Of a stretch of 64,000 nucleotides of DNA, positions 9,586 through 17,636 are shown one piece after another; positions within the stretch are counted from its first letter, which is position 1, and the number at the start of each line of letters is the position of its first letter. The stretch lies in NCBI RefSeq assembly GCF_031157375.1, contig NZ_JAVIFV010000001.1, positions 1,178,001-1,242,000 on the forward strand, given 5' to 3'. The translations under genes were made by a program, and so were the position numbers. Below the pieces are notes generated by a model, which saw nothing but the letters and a program-made list of their open reading frames with translations, was not told the DNA's origin and searched no databases. The stretch comes from Sphingosinicella sp. LHD-64. Its GTDB lineage: Bacteria; Pseudomonadota; Alphaproteobacteria; Sphingomonadales; Sphingomonadaceae.

Positions 9586-11884
9586 AGGCGTCTTCCAAGC
9601 GTTCCAAAGCTGATGCTGTCGAGCTGTAATATGACAGGTGACGAAGCGTTTGAGCCATAGCGACCACTCGAATGTCGTTGCGACTCAGCCTTCGGCCAGC
9701 CCTCGTAAACCTATCTACCTGTGCGATAACATCCGGTGATACGAGGCTCCACAGGTCGCCTTCGGGGTCGACCTGACTAACGGCAGTCCGCTTTCGGCAG
9801 ACCATGATAACGTCCAGATCGATAGGCTCCTTCGCTTGGTTCTTTGGCATGGCGACCGACATCTCTGACTTGATCGGTTGCACGGCGGAAACCCAAAAAC
9901 CAGCCTCCATGATTGCTGCCAAGATCGACCGCCACCCATCCTGCCGCGAGTGGTGATACGAGAAGGCCAAGAGCCCATCATCTTTCAGCACCCTATGGGC
10001 CTCGGCAAAGACCTTCCCAAGCTTGGTCGTGAAAGCTTGAACGTCGCTGTCCTGAACCTCACTAGCTGACCGGGTCGAGCCTTGGCTGACGTTCGGTCCA
10101 TGTCCAAGGGTGTGCCGCTGCCAGACATGGAAGAAATCAGCCAACTCCGAATAGTGTACATTGTCGAAAAAAGGAGGATCTGTGATAACTGCGTCCACGC
10201 TCCCTGTGAGCAAGTCCGTATCGGCAGAGTTACCGCAGGAAAGATATACTCGCCGGCGCGGCTGAAAGTCGGCATAGGAAGTGGAGACGGTGTGACCTAG
10301 CGGTTCAGATAGACCGTAGATCTTCTTCGCGACTGTCCTCCCTTTCTCCTTCTCAAGCCTTAACTCAAATGGCTCATCAGCGTAGTCCAACGCTCGGCGA
10401 AGGCGACCCTCAAAGAGTGTCGAAAAGGACCCTGAGCTCTTGGGCGTTCCCCAAAGATTTGCCTCGAGCGGCACTCTTTCGGGCTTAAGAATGTGGTGAG
10501 CGAACATATGGCGGACTGCGCCCGTGCCCTCACCCTTATAGGAAGCGAACATGTTGTTGAACTCAAGCGTACCAGAAAGAAGGCACGTAAAAAGGTCCCG
10601 CAGCACCGGGTCATCTATCGTCCCGACACGCGCACTCAGCATCGATATGCAAAGCAACTGCCGGGCATTGAACATCTGATACCAATGCCGGTAATTGTAT
10701 CCGAGCGCCTGGTTGGTGTTGTAGCCGGGCTCAATGCTATCGAGCGGGTAGGCGTGCGGTCTTGCGGCCAACGCCTCTTCCGCCTCTTTAAAGATCGCCA
10801 CATCCTCCGCTGTCGCAGGAAGGTAAATTTTGCGGCCTTGCGGCGTCAGGGCCAACTTTGCGTACAGCCGATGGCTCGGCGGTAGGTCGCTCTGGCGCAC
10901 CTCTTTAGCTATTGAGAACTCGTGCTGGCAGCTATTGCAGCGCGCGTGCTGACCCTTTGCAGGTCCGTCCTGAGGATTGAAAGTCAGGCGACAAGTCTCA
11001 CAGGTCGTTTCAGTAGCATCATAGCGTGTGGCACTGATGCCGCCACATCCCGGACAGACTGCCTGCGCATCCGGATGACGCTTTGGATAAGCATGACGCG
11101 CGAACACATATGTGGAGAACAGATCAACGTGCTGCGAGCAGGAAGGGCAGCCAACGGTCTTCACCCAGAAGTAGTACAACACCTCGCCCTGCCCGCCCCC
11201 GGGGAGGGTGGTCCGATAGTAATGGCGAAGTGACTGCCAGACGTCGCGTTTAACCTCATCAAAAGTCCGTAGGACGGCGGCTCGATCATGCACCGCCATC
11301 GCGTTGCGCACCAGGAAGTATGCGACCGGATTGATGTCACGCCCGATCGCGCGAGCCCCCAGCTTCAGCGCCTCCCCTATGGTTGTGCCGGACCCCATGA
11401 ATGGGTCAAAGATCATCGCATCAGGAATGCGGACAGGTTCGTAGAACAACCTCAGGACGTCACTCCCCTTGGGCGCGAACGCTCCGATAATGATCGCTCG
11501 AAAGACCGTCCCTAGTCTCTGAGCCCACCACTTGTGTATGTGATAGATTGGGCGATTAATCTCCTTACGCCAGCTCTCGACCTCAGCAATCTCGCTTATG
11601 CGCTCGAATGGAAAGCCTGCGTCCTCCAGAGCCGTTGGTTTAGCGCCAGGTGTCAGCAGGATCGCAGTACGATCTCCCAGAGGCAGTTGGGGCTCGTGCG
11701 TTTGAAGAGCGTTGTTGGCGAGTGGCGCGTAGGTTCCAAGCATTTTCAGCGAGTTGAGCACGTGGGAGGGTGGCGTCGCAAGCCCCTGCTCCCAAACGCG
11801 GACGGTTTGCTGAGAGACGCGAAACTCCCGTGCAATTTCTTCGACCGAGAGGCCCGCAGAAGCCCGACATTCAGAAAATGACAT
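9527..11884 (-). CDS. DNA methyltransferase with N-terminal XRE-like HTH and two zinc ribbons
   Basis: A 785-residue amino-methyltransferase (N6-adenine or N4-cytosine class). Residues 10-50 form a helix-turn-helix (LSVEEIAREFRVSQQTVRVW), like autoregulatory extensions of some type II methylases. The SAM-binding motif FDPFMGSGTT is at 159-168 and the catalytic DPPF at 569-572. Motif I comes before motif IV, with about 400 residues between, where four CxxC knuckles (C246/249, C277/280, C295/298, C316/319) make two zinc ribbons. The size and inserted ribbons recall the 'adenine-specific methylase with Zn ribbon' group. The gene overlaps the putative nuclease gene and starts 45 bases after typA ends. 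Lower G+C suggests horizontal transfer. The target sequence is unknown. Confidence 0.88.
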   Translation of the reverse strand: MSFSECRASAGLSVEEIAREFRVSQQTVRVWEQGLATPPSHVLNSLKMLGTYAPLANNALQTHEPQLPLGDRTAILLTPGAKPTALEDAGFPFERISEIAEVESWRKEINRPIYHIHKWWAQRLGTVFRAIIIGAFAPKGSDVLRLFYEPVRIPDAMIFDPFMGSGTTIGEALKLGARAIGRDINPVAYFLVRNAMAVHDRAAVLRTFDEVKRDVWQSLRHYYRTTLPGGGQGEVLYYFWVKTVGCPSCSQHVDLFSTYVFARHAYPKRHPDAQAVCPGCGGISATRYDATETTCETCRLTFNPQDGPAKGQHARCNSCQHEFSIAKEVRQSDLPPSHRLYAKLALTPQGRKIYLPATAEDVAIFKEAEEALAARPHAYPLDSIEPGYNTNQALGYNYRHWYQMFNARQLLCISMLSARVGTIDDPVLRDLFTCLLSGTLEFNNMFASYKGEGTGAVRHMFAHHILKPERVPLEANLWGTPKSSGSFSTLFEGRLRRALDYADEPFELRLEKEKGRTVAKKIYGLSEPLGHTVSTSYADFQPRRRVYLSCGNSADTDLLTGSVDAVITDPPFFDNVHYSELADFFHVWQRHTLGHGPNVSQGSTRSASEVQDSDVQAFTTKLGKVFAEAHRVLKDDGLLAFSYHHSRQDGWRSILAAIMEAGFWVSAVQPIKSEMSVAMPKNQAKEPIDLDVIMVCRKRTAVSQVDPEGDLWSLVSPDVIAQVDRFTRAGRRLSRNDIRVVAMAQTLRHLSYYSSTASALERLEDAFGKIDEGIEHLHANHQARI

Positions 11885-11929
11885 AGGCCCTTCTGGGGCG
11901 GCCTGCAGCGGCTTTCAAGTACCGCGTCT

Positions 11930-13747
11930 CTAGGCCGCTTCCGCCTTCCGGCTCTGTCTCTTCCGCTCGTGCGGGTCGAGATACCGCTTCCTGATTCGCA
12001 CCACCTTCGGCGTCACCTCGACCAGCTCGTCGTCCTGGATGTAGGCGATCGCCTGTTCCAAGGTCATGCGCTTGGGCGGGGTGAGGCGGATGCCTTCGTC
12101 CTTGCCGCTGGCGCGGAAGTTGGTGAGCTGTTTGGACTTGAGCGGGTTCACCTCGAGGTCCTGGGGCTTGGCGTTCTCGCCGATGACCATGCCTTCGTAG
12201 AGCCTGTCGCCCGGCGAGATGAACAGGATGCCGCGCTCCTCCAGCGCGTTCAGCGCGTAGGCGACGGCCTCGCCCTGCTCCATCGAGATGAGGACGCCGT
12301 TCTGGCGGCCGGTGATCGGGCCCTTGTACGGCCCGTATTTCTCGAACAGCCGGTTCATGATGCCGGTGCCGCGCGTGTCGGACAGGAACTCGCCATGATA
12401 GCCGATCAGGCCGCGCGAGGGGGCGCTGAAGGTGAGGCGGGTCTTGCCGCCGCCCGAGGGGCGCATGTCGGTCATCTCCGCCTTGCGGAGCGCCATCTTC
12501 TCGACCACCGTGCCCGAATGCTCGTCGTCGACGTCGATGACGACCGTCTCATAGGGCTCCTCGCGCCCTGACGGGCCGTCGCGGAAGAGGACGCGGGGGC
12601 GGCTGATCGAGAGCTCGAAGCCTTCGCGACGCATCGTCTCGATCAGCACGCCGAGCTGGAGCTCGCCGCGGCCGGCGACCTCGAACGCGTCATTGTCGTG
12701 GGCGGCGGTGACGCGGATCGCGACATTGGTCTCCGCCTCGCGCTCCAGCCGGTCGCGGATGACGCGGCTCTGCACCTTGTCGCCGTCCTTGCCGGCATAA
12801 GGGCTGTCGTTGACCGCGAAGCTCATCGCCAGCGTCGGCGGATCGATCGGGCGGGCGGCGACCGGGGTGGTGACGCCGGGCGCGGCGATGGTGTTGGAGA
12901 CGGTGGCTTTCGTCAGGCCGGCTATGGCGATGATGTCGCCCGCCTGGGCGCTGTCGACGGGGACGCGCTCGAGGCCGCGGAAGGCGAACATCTTGGTCGC
13001 GCGGCCGGCCTCGACCGGGTTGCCGTCGACGTCGATGGCGTGGATCGGGGCGTTGACGTCGAGGCGGCCGCTTTCCACGCGGCCGGTGAGGATGCGGCCG
13101 AGGAACGGATCGCGGTCGAGCAGGGTGGCGAGCATCCTGAACTCGCCCTCGGTGTCGAGGCCCGGCTCGGGGATGTGGCTGACGATGGTCTCGAACAAAG
13201 GCGTCAGGTCGCCCGCGCGGACGTCGTCGGTGCGGCCCGCATAGCCGGCGCGGCCGCTGGCGTAGAGGGTCGGGAAATCGAGCTGCTCGTCATTGGCGTC
13301 GAGGCTGAGGAAGAGCTCGAAACATTCGTCGAGCACCTCGGCGGGGCGGGCGTCGGGCCGGTCGATCTTGTTGACGACGACGATGGGCTTGAGGCCGAGC
13401 GCGAGCGCCTTGCCGGTGACGAACTTGGTCTGCGGCATCGGGCCTTCGGCGGCGTCGACGAGCAGGATGACGCCGTCGACCATCGAGAGAATGCGCTCCA
13501 CCTCGGCGCCGAAATCGGCGTGGCCGGGCGTGTCGACGATGTTGATCCGGTAATCCTGCCACTCGACCGAGGTGCACTTGGCAAGGATGGTGATCCCGCG
13601 CTCCTTTTCGAGGTCGTTCGAATCCATCGCCCGCTCCTCCACGCGCTGGTTGTCGCGGAAGGTGCCGGACTGGCGAAACAGCTGGTCGACAAGGGTCGTC
13701 TTGCCGTGATCGACGTGGGCGATGATCGCCACGTTGCGAAGGCTCAT
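11930..13747 (-). CDS. typA: Ribosome-associated translational GTPase TypA/BipA
   Basis: A 605-residue GTPase of the EF-G/LepA superfamily that binds the ribosome and helps 50S assembly, stress and cold adaptation. The start is the ATG at 13747 ([18 protein letters not shown]), which gives the usual family length; the frame stays open far upstream into the serralysin region, but that is antisense read-through. GTPase motifs are HVDHGKTT (G1), RGITI (G2), DTPGH (G3) and NKID (G4). The C-terminal part carries the BipA-specific [12 protein letters not shown] segment. The C-terminus is basic ([16 protein letters not shown]). The restriction-modification cassette lies directly downstream on the same strand. 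Confidence 0.97.
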   Translation of the reverse strand: MSLRNVAIIAHVDHGKTTLVDQLFRQSGTFRDNQRVEERAMDSNDLEKERGITILAKCTSVEWQDYRINIVDTPGHADFGAEVERILSMVDGVILLVDAAEGPMPQTKFVTGKALALGLKPIVVVNKIDRPDARPAEVLDECFELFLSLDANDEQLDFPTLYASGRAGYAGRTDDVRAGDLTPLFETIVSHIPEPGLDTEGEFRMLATLLDRDPFLGRILTGRVESGRLDVNAPIHAIDVDGNPVEAGRATKMFAFRGLERVPVDSAQAGDIIAIAGLTKATVSNTIAAPGVTTPVAARPIDPPTLAMSFAVNDSPYAGKDGDKVQSRVIRDRLEREAETNVAIRVTAAHDNDAFEVAGRGELQLGVLIETMRREGFELSISRPRVLFRDGPSGREEPYETVVIDVDDEHSGTVVEKMALRKAEMTDMRPSGGGKTRLTFSAPSRGLIGYHGEFLSDTRGTGIMNRLFEKYGPYKGPITGRQNGVLISMEQGEAVAYALNALEERGILFISPGDRLYEGMVIGENAKPQDLEVNPLKSKQLTNFRASGKDEGIRLTPPKRMTLEQAIAYIQDDELVEVTPKVVRIRKRYLDPHERKRQSRKAEAA

Positions 13748-13841
13748 CTTCGTATAACTCGCGCGGGAGGTGAAATGTGCCCGCGCCCATAGCGGAAGTG
13801 CTGCGCTGCAACAAGGGCGTGCGGCGGATGCGGGCCAAAGA

Positions 13842-13872
13842 AAAGCGCCCCGGCGTGGGGCCGGGGCGCTTT
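13842..13872 (-). terminator. Rho-independent terminator of the serralysin gene
   Basis: A 13-base perfect stem, AAAGCGCCCCGGC / GCCGGGGCGCTTT, with a 5-base loop. Read on the minus strand it lies 21 bases after the serralysin stop and continues into CTTTTCTTTGG, a T-rich tail. It separates the protease gene from typA. Confidence 0.85.
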
Positions 13873-13893
13873 CCGTGAGACGATCCCCGCCGG

Positions 13894-15945
13894 CTAGGTG
13901 AGGATGATGTCGGCGCTGGTCAGGCTGGTGTTGACCTCGATCATGAAGTCGCTGATGCCGTCGCCGTTGACGTCGCCGGACAGGTAGAAGTCGCCGAACT
14001 GCGAGTAGCCGCGCAGCTCCGCGCCGCCCGTCCCGCTGAACGCGCCCGACCCGACCCAGGTGAAGTCGCCCAGCGCGCTCACGTCGATCTTGTCGGCGCC
14101 GCGGCGGAAATCGGCGATGACATCGAGGCCGCCCTGATCGGCGATGATGAAGATGTCGTTGCCGTTGCCGCCGAGCAGCGTGTCGTTGCCCGTCCCGCCG
14201 TTCAGCTTGTCGTCGCCATTGCCGCCCTCGAGGCGGTCGATGCCGGCGCCGCCGTTCAGCACGTCGGCTTCGTTGCCGCCGCGCAGCAGATCGGCGCCGT
14301 CGCCGCCGGCCAGCGTGTCGGCGCCGTTGCCGCCGTCGAGCGTGTCGTCGCCGAGACCGCCGTCGAGCGTGTCGTTGCCGTTGCCGCCGGACAGCGTGTC
14401 GTTGCCGTCGAGGCCCCACAGCCCGTCATTGGCATTGCCGCCGAGGAGCGTGTCGGCGAACTTGCTGCCTTCGAGCTGCTCGATGCTGATGTAGCGGTCG
14501 CCCGCGGCCTCGCCGCCGGTGCCCGACTTGCTGGCGAGCGACGCGGTCACGCCGGACAGGGCCGAGCGGTAGCTGGCCGTGTCGACGCCGTCGCCGCCGT
14601 TCAGCACGTTGGCGACCGAGTTGCTGACCAGCACGTCGTTGCCCGAACCGCCGACGGCATTCTCGATATAGGTGCCGTAGGCGATGCCGACATTGTCGGT
14701 GAGCCGGCCGAGGAAGGTCGGGTTGTTCGCGAACGCGTTCATGTTGGCGGTGTAGGTGGCGAGCGAGACCGGCGCATAGCCGAACGCCGCGCGGTTGGCG
14801 TTCACCTGTTCGAACGTCGGCCGGTCCTCGTAGAGGATACCGCCGATGCTGCTGAGCGCGCCCGGCGTCAGGTCGATCAGCTGATTGACCTTGTAGCCCG
14901 AGGCGTCGAGCGTGTCGTTGCCGCCGGCGTCATAGATGGCGATGGTCGGCCAGGCATTCTTGGTGAAGTCAAACACGTCCTTGCCGGCATTGCTGTTGAA
15001 GCCGTAAGTCGTGTTGCCGGTCCGCGTCGTGGGATCCGCGCCGTACATCCACTGGATGGTGGCGATATCGTGGATCATCGGCGTACCGCCATAGGCGATC
15101 GCGCCCAGATCCCAGTTGAAGTCGCGGGCGCCGACGTCGCGCGGATTCCAGTAGGACATGATCGAATAGTTGCGCGCGTCCTGGAAATATTCCGCGCCGT
15201 TGGCGTAGGTGACCGAGAATCCCGGGCCGAAATTATAGGCACCCGGATGGCTGAGGCCGAGCGCGTGCCCGATCTCGTGGGTCAGCGTATTCATGCCATA
15301 GCCGTTGGGCAGGAACTGGAAATTGCTCGCCTGCGACGCACCGACGAACACGTCGCCGGTCAGCTCGTCGAACGGCGGAGCATAATTGTACGGCAGATAG
15401 GCATAGGCCTGAGTGTTGGGCGACGCCGTCAGGTTCGCAAAGTTGATGTCCGCGTCCCCAGGCGCGGTCTCGACGAAGGTCGGCGCCATCAGGTCATCCC
15501 AAAAGTCGACGGCTTCGCGGGCCGCGGCACGCTGCGCATCGGTGAAAGCGGCGAACTGGGCCGCCTCGCCGCGGCCGCCGCCGCCCGGCAGGAAGAACGG
15601 AATGGCGTTGATCGACTCCTGGGTGTGGAAGCCGAAGCGGAACTCCATCGCGTCGCCGCTCTTCAGGATTTCCTTGTAGCTGTCCAAGCTGCCGTCCTGC
15701 CAGCCCGGCCGGATGTCCACGCCCGGATTGGGAGCCTGGTTCGAACGATTGAGGTTCGAGATGACCTGATCGAGAGTCCACACCGGCTTGCCATTGATCG
15801 TGCCACCCTGCCCGTCGACATTGGCCGAAAGCGGATCGAGGCCGAGCAGATGATGGACGTCGCCAGCAAGACTGATCTCGTCGAGGCTGATCCCCGGAAA
15901 ATCGTCGTCGGCGCCTTCAAATTCGGTTGCGTAATAACTTGGCAT
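13894..15945 (-). CDS. Serralysin-like RTX metalloprotease (M10 family)
   Basis: A 683-residue secreted zinc protease. The metzincin site HEIGHALGLSH is at 223-233 (three His ligands, catalytic E224), and the Met-turn SIMSYW is at about 261-266. The C-terminal half carries the serralysin beta-roll: from about residue 440 the repeats GGxGNDxLxGG recur (for instance GGNGNDTLDGGLGDD), binding calcium after export. The last 70 residues, ending in a hydrophobic ADIILT, form the type I secretion signal. There is no N-terminal signal peptide, as expected for ABC-type export; the exporter genes are not in the window. It follows a small exported-protein gene with an 18-base gap, probably in one operon, and is followed by a clear terminator. 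Confidence 0.95.
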   Translation of the reverse strand: MPSYYATEFEGADDDFPGISLDEISLAGDVHHLLGLDPLSANVDGQGGTINGKPVWTLDQVISNLNRSNQAPNPGVDIRPGWQDGSLDSYKEILKSGDAMEFRFGFHTQESINAIPFFLPGGGGRGEAAQFAAFTDAQRAAAREAVDFWDDLMAPTFVETAPGDADINFANLTASPNTQAYAYLPYNYAPPFDELTGDVFVGASQASNFQFLPNGYGMNTLTHEIGHALGLSHPGAYNFGPGFSVTYANGAEYFQDARNYSIMSYWNPRDVGARDFNWDLGAIAYGGTPMIHDIATIQWMYGADPTTRTGNTTYGFNSNAGKDVFDFTKNAWPTIAIYDAGGNDTLDASGYKVNQLIDLTPGALSSIGGILYEDRPTFEQVNANRAAFGYAPVSLATYTANMNAFANNPTFLGRLTDNVGIAYGTYIENAVGGSGNDVLVSNSVANVLNGGDGVDTASYRSALSGVTASLASKSGTGGEAAGDRYISIEQLEGSKFADTLLGGNANDGLWGLDGNDTLSGGNGNDTLDGGLGDDTLDGGNGADTLAGGDGADLLRGGNEADVLNGGAGIDRLEGGNGDDKLNGGTGNDTLLGGNGNDIFIIADQGGLDVIADFRRGADKIDVSALGDFTWVGSGAFSGTGGAELRGYSQFGDFYLSGDVNGDGISDFMIEVNTSLTSADIILT

Positions 15946-15963
15946 TCACCGTCTCCCCCAAGT

Positions 15964-16494
15964 TCATGAGCCTGCCGGATCGAGCGGCCGCGAACGCCGC
16001 CTCCCGAGCCATGGCAGGGTCTCGGACAATGCGGTCCCCAGGGCCGCGTCCAGGGCCTCGTTCAAGGCGCCTGAATTCTGAAGCGTCGCCGCGCGCGGGG
16101 CGGCGCCGTAAAGCACGGTCGTCTGCTCCGCGGCGGCGCGGAACGGACGGATGGTGAAGGCGACGAGTTGGCCGCCGGGCACGGGCTCGGCCGAGGCATG
16201 GACGAGCAGCGTCACCGTGCCCGGCGCCAGGATCGCGGGATCGCCGATCGGAATGATGTCGAGCGGGGCCGGTGCGCCGGGCATCGCCAGCGAGCGCACG
16301 CGATCGCAGATCGACGCCTGGAGGGCCTGCCGCAGGTCGCTCTGCGCGGCGGCGACGACGCATTGCACGCCGATCCGCGACACATCCTGCCAGATCTGGA
16401 GCGGAGTGGCGGCGGCCGCAGGGCTCACGCCCGCGCCCGCCGCGGCCAGCGGCAGAATCGCCTTCGGTGCAATGCGAGCCAGCCCACCCAGCAA
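15964..16494 (-). CDS. Hypothetical exported protein upstream of the serralysin
   Basis: A 176-residue protein I do not recognise. Residues 1-28 look like a signal peptide (positive start, then a hydrophobic Ala-rich core ending AAAA). The remainder has alternating hydrophobic strands (GTVTLLVHASAEPVPGGQLVAFTIRPF) and a basic C-terminal tail GRRRSRPLDP. Two cysteines, in GVQCVV and ASICDR, could form a disulfide in the periplasm. It lies 18 bases upstream of the serralysin gene on the same strand. In other bacteria this position is often taken by the periplasmic protease inhibitor Inh, but I see no Inh signature, so a chaperone or inhibitor role is only a context guess. Confidence 0.6.
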   Translation of the reverse strand: MLGGLARIAPKAILPLAAAGAGVSPAAAATPLQIWQDVSRIGVQCVVAAAQSDLRQALQASICDRVRSLAMPGAPAPLDIIPIGDPAILAPGTVTLLVHASAEPVPGGQLVAFTIRPFRAAAEQTTVLYGAAPRAATLQNSGALNEALDAALGTALSETLPWLGRRRSRPLDPAGS

Positions 16495-16685
16495 GAAATG
16501 CCTTCCCCGTGTGAGGCCTTCGCCCCGTCATTTTTGTTTTTCAGAGATGAATCCGGTTGGCGCGGACGCGCTCGAATCCAGCCCGAGAGAACGAGACTGA
16601 AACGGAATTCCGGCCTTGTCAAAGCAAAGTTAACAGCCCGGCAAATCTTGACTTTCCCGTTTCGAGACAGTGTGCGGCAAGGACG

Positions 16686-17042
16686 TTACCGTGTCACGCG
16701 CTCCAGGATTTCGGTGCCCCGCGCCAGGGCGCGGCGCTCATAGTCGGTGAGCGCATGGAGGCGGTCGACCAGCGCGCGCACGCGGCGCTCGCGCCCCTCC
16801 TCCAGCAACTGACGACCGGCCCCAGTCGCGGAGATGCGAACGCTGCGCCGGTTGGCCGGATCGGTCTCGCGACTGACCAGTCCCTTGCCCACCAGCGCGT
16901 CGACGATCCGGCTCATCGTCGGCGGCCGGACCTGCTCCGCCGCGGCCAGGTCGCCGAGCGAGAGCGGGCCGGCGAACACCACCACCGACAGCGCCGACAG
17001 GCGCGGTGCCGACAGGCCGCTGCCGTCGTCCTCCCGCCGCAA
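16686..17042 (-). CDS. MarR-family regulator, start codon apparently lost
   Basis: A winged-helix MarR regulator: GLSAPRLSALSVVVF, then LGDLAAAEQVRPPTMSRIVDAL (recognition helix), then SRETDPANRRSVRISAT (wing). The span given begins at a TTG that falls inside the first helix. The reading frame continues upstream as VNTIEDELRDIAGRLHSAS, the usual MarR N-terminus, but between the in-frame TAG at 17130-17132 and this TTG there is no ATG, GTG or TTG. The expected initiator, at 17115-17117, reads GTA. So the protein may start at CTG (17096), use a non-standard codon, or be damaged. It is divergent from a VOC gene, with an inverted repeat between them. Confidence 0.8.
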   Translation of the reverse strand: MRREDDGSGLSAPRLSALSVVVFAGPLSLGDLAAAEQVRPPTMSRIVDALVGKGLVSRETDPANRRSVRISATGAGRQLLEEGRERRVRALVDRLHALTDYERRALARGTEILERVTR

Positions 17043-17125
17043 CGTGCGCAGCAGCCGGATCGATGCGGAATGCAGCCGGCCCGCGATATCCCTCAGCTCG
17101 TCCTCGATCGTGTTTACACCTACAG

Positions 17126-17166
17126 TTAGCTATGCTAATAATTAGTTCAGATGAATTGTTAGCATA
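17126..17166. promoter_or_regulatory. Inverted repeats between marR and the VOC gene (probable MarR operator)
   Basis: TTAGC-TAT-GCTAA (17126-17138) is a perfect palindrome with a 3-base centre. Its right part TATGCTAA (17131-17138) is also repeated as TTAGCATA (17159-17166), a perfect 8-base inverted repeat with a 20-base spacer. The AT-rich block lies between the divergent genes, three bases before the VOC start codon, so bound repressor would block both. Confidence 0.6.
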
Positions 17167-17168
17167 GG

Positions 17169-17561
17169 ATGGATATCAGAGCCATGCCGCTGACTCCCTC
17201 GCATATCGCCCAGGTCGCCATTCCCGTTCGCGACACCGACCGCGCCCGGACCTTCTATCGCGACACGCTGGGGCTCGCCCATCTCTTCGATGCGCCGCCC
17301 GGCCTCGCCTTCTTCCAGTGCGGCCAGACCCGCCTGATGCTGAGCCCGCCGGAGGGCCCGGAGACCGCCGCCGCCTCGATCCTCTATTATGCGGTGCCGG
17401 ACGCCCGGGCCGCCGAAGCCGAGCTCACGGCCGCGGGCGTGACGTTCGAGCAGGGCGCACATTTCATCGCGCGCGTCGCGGACCGCGACATCTGGCTCGC
17501 CATCTGCCGCGACAGCGAAGGCAATCTGGTCGGCCTGATGAGCGAGCAGGAATCGGTCTGA
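17169..17561 (+). CDS. VOC-family protein (glyoxalase/bleomycin-resistance fold)
   Basis: A 130-residue vicinal-oxygen-chelate protein: HIAQVAIPVRDTDRARTFYRDTLGL opens the first module, and the second contains DIWLAICRDSEGNLVGLMSE, whose late glutamate in EGNLVGL is the usual metal ligand. An in-frame ATG five codons downstream (17184) may be the real start. It is divergent from the MarR gene and probably repressed by it, a common pairing for detoxification enzymes, though the substrate is unknown. A DUF885 gene follows 75 bases downstream on the same strand. Confidence 0.88.
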   Translation: MDIRAMPLTPSHIAQVAIPVRDTDRARTFYRDTLGLAHLFDAPPGLAFFQCGQTRLMLSPPEGPETAAASILYYAVPDARAAEAELTAAGVTFEQGAHFIARVADRDIWLAICRDSEGNLVGLMSEQESV

Positions 17562-17636
17562 CCCCGCTCAAGCGTGTTGCGCCGATACGGCAGCAGGATT
17601 AGGCAGCTTTCCGTATACGATTTGGGAGACCGCCTG

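Noticed and set aside
13748-14419. N-terminal extension of TypA into the serralysin repeats
   Set aside because: Low-complexity Arg/His frame from the antisense of the RTX region; the ATG at 13747 gives the exact TypA N-terminus and a terminator lies in between.
14140-14480. Regular short repeats that might suggest a tandem or CRISPR-like array
   Set aside because: They are the GGxGNDxL codons of the serralysin RTX beta-roll on the minus strand; there are no unique spacers.
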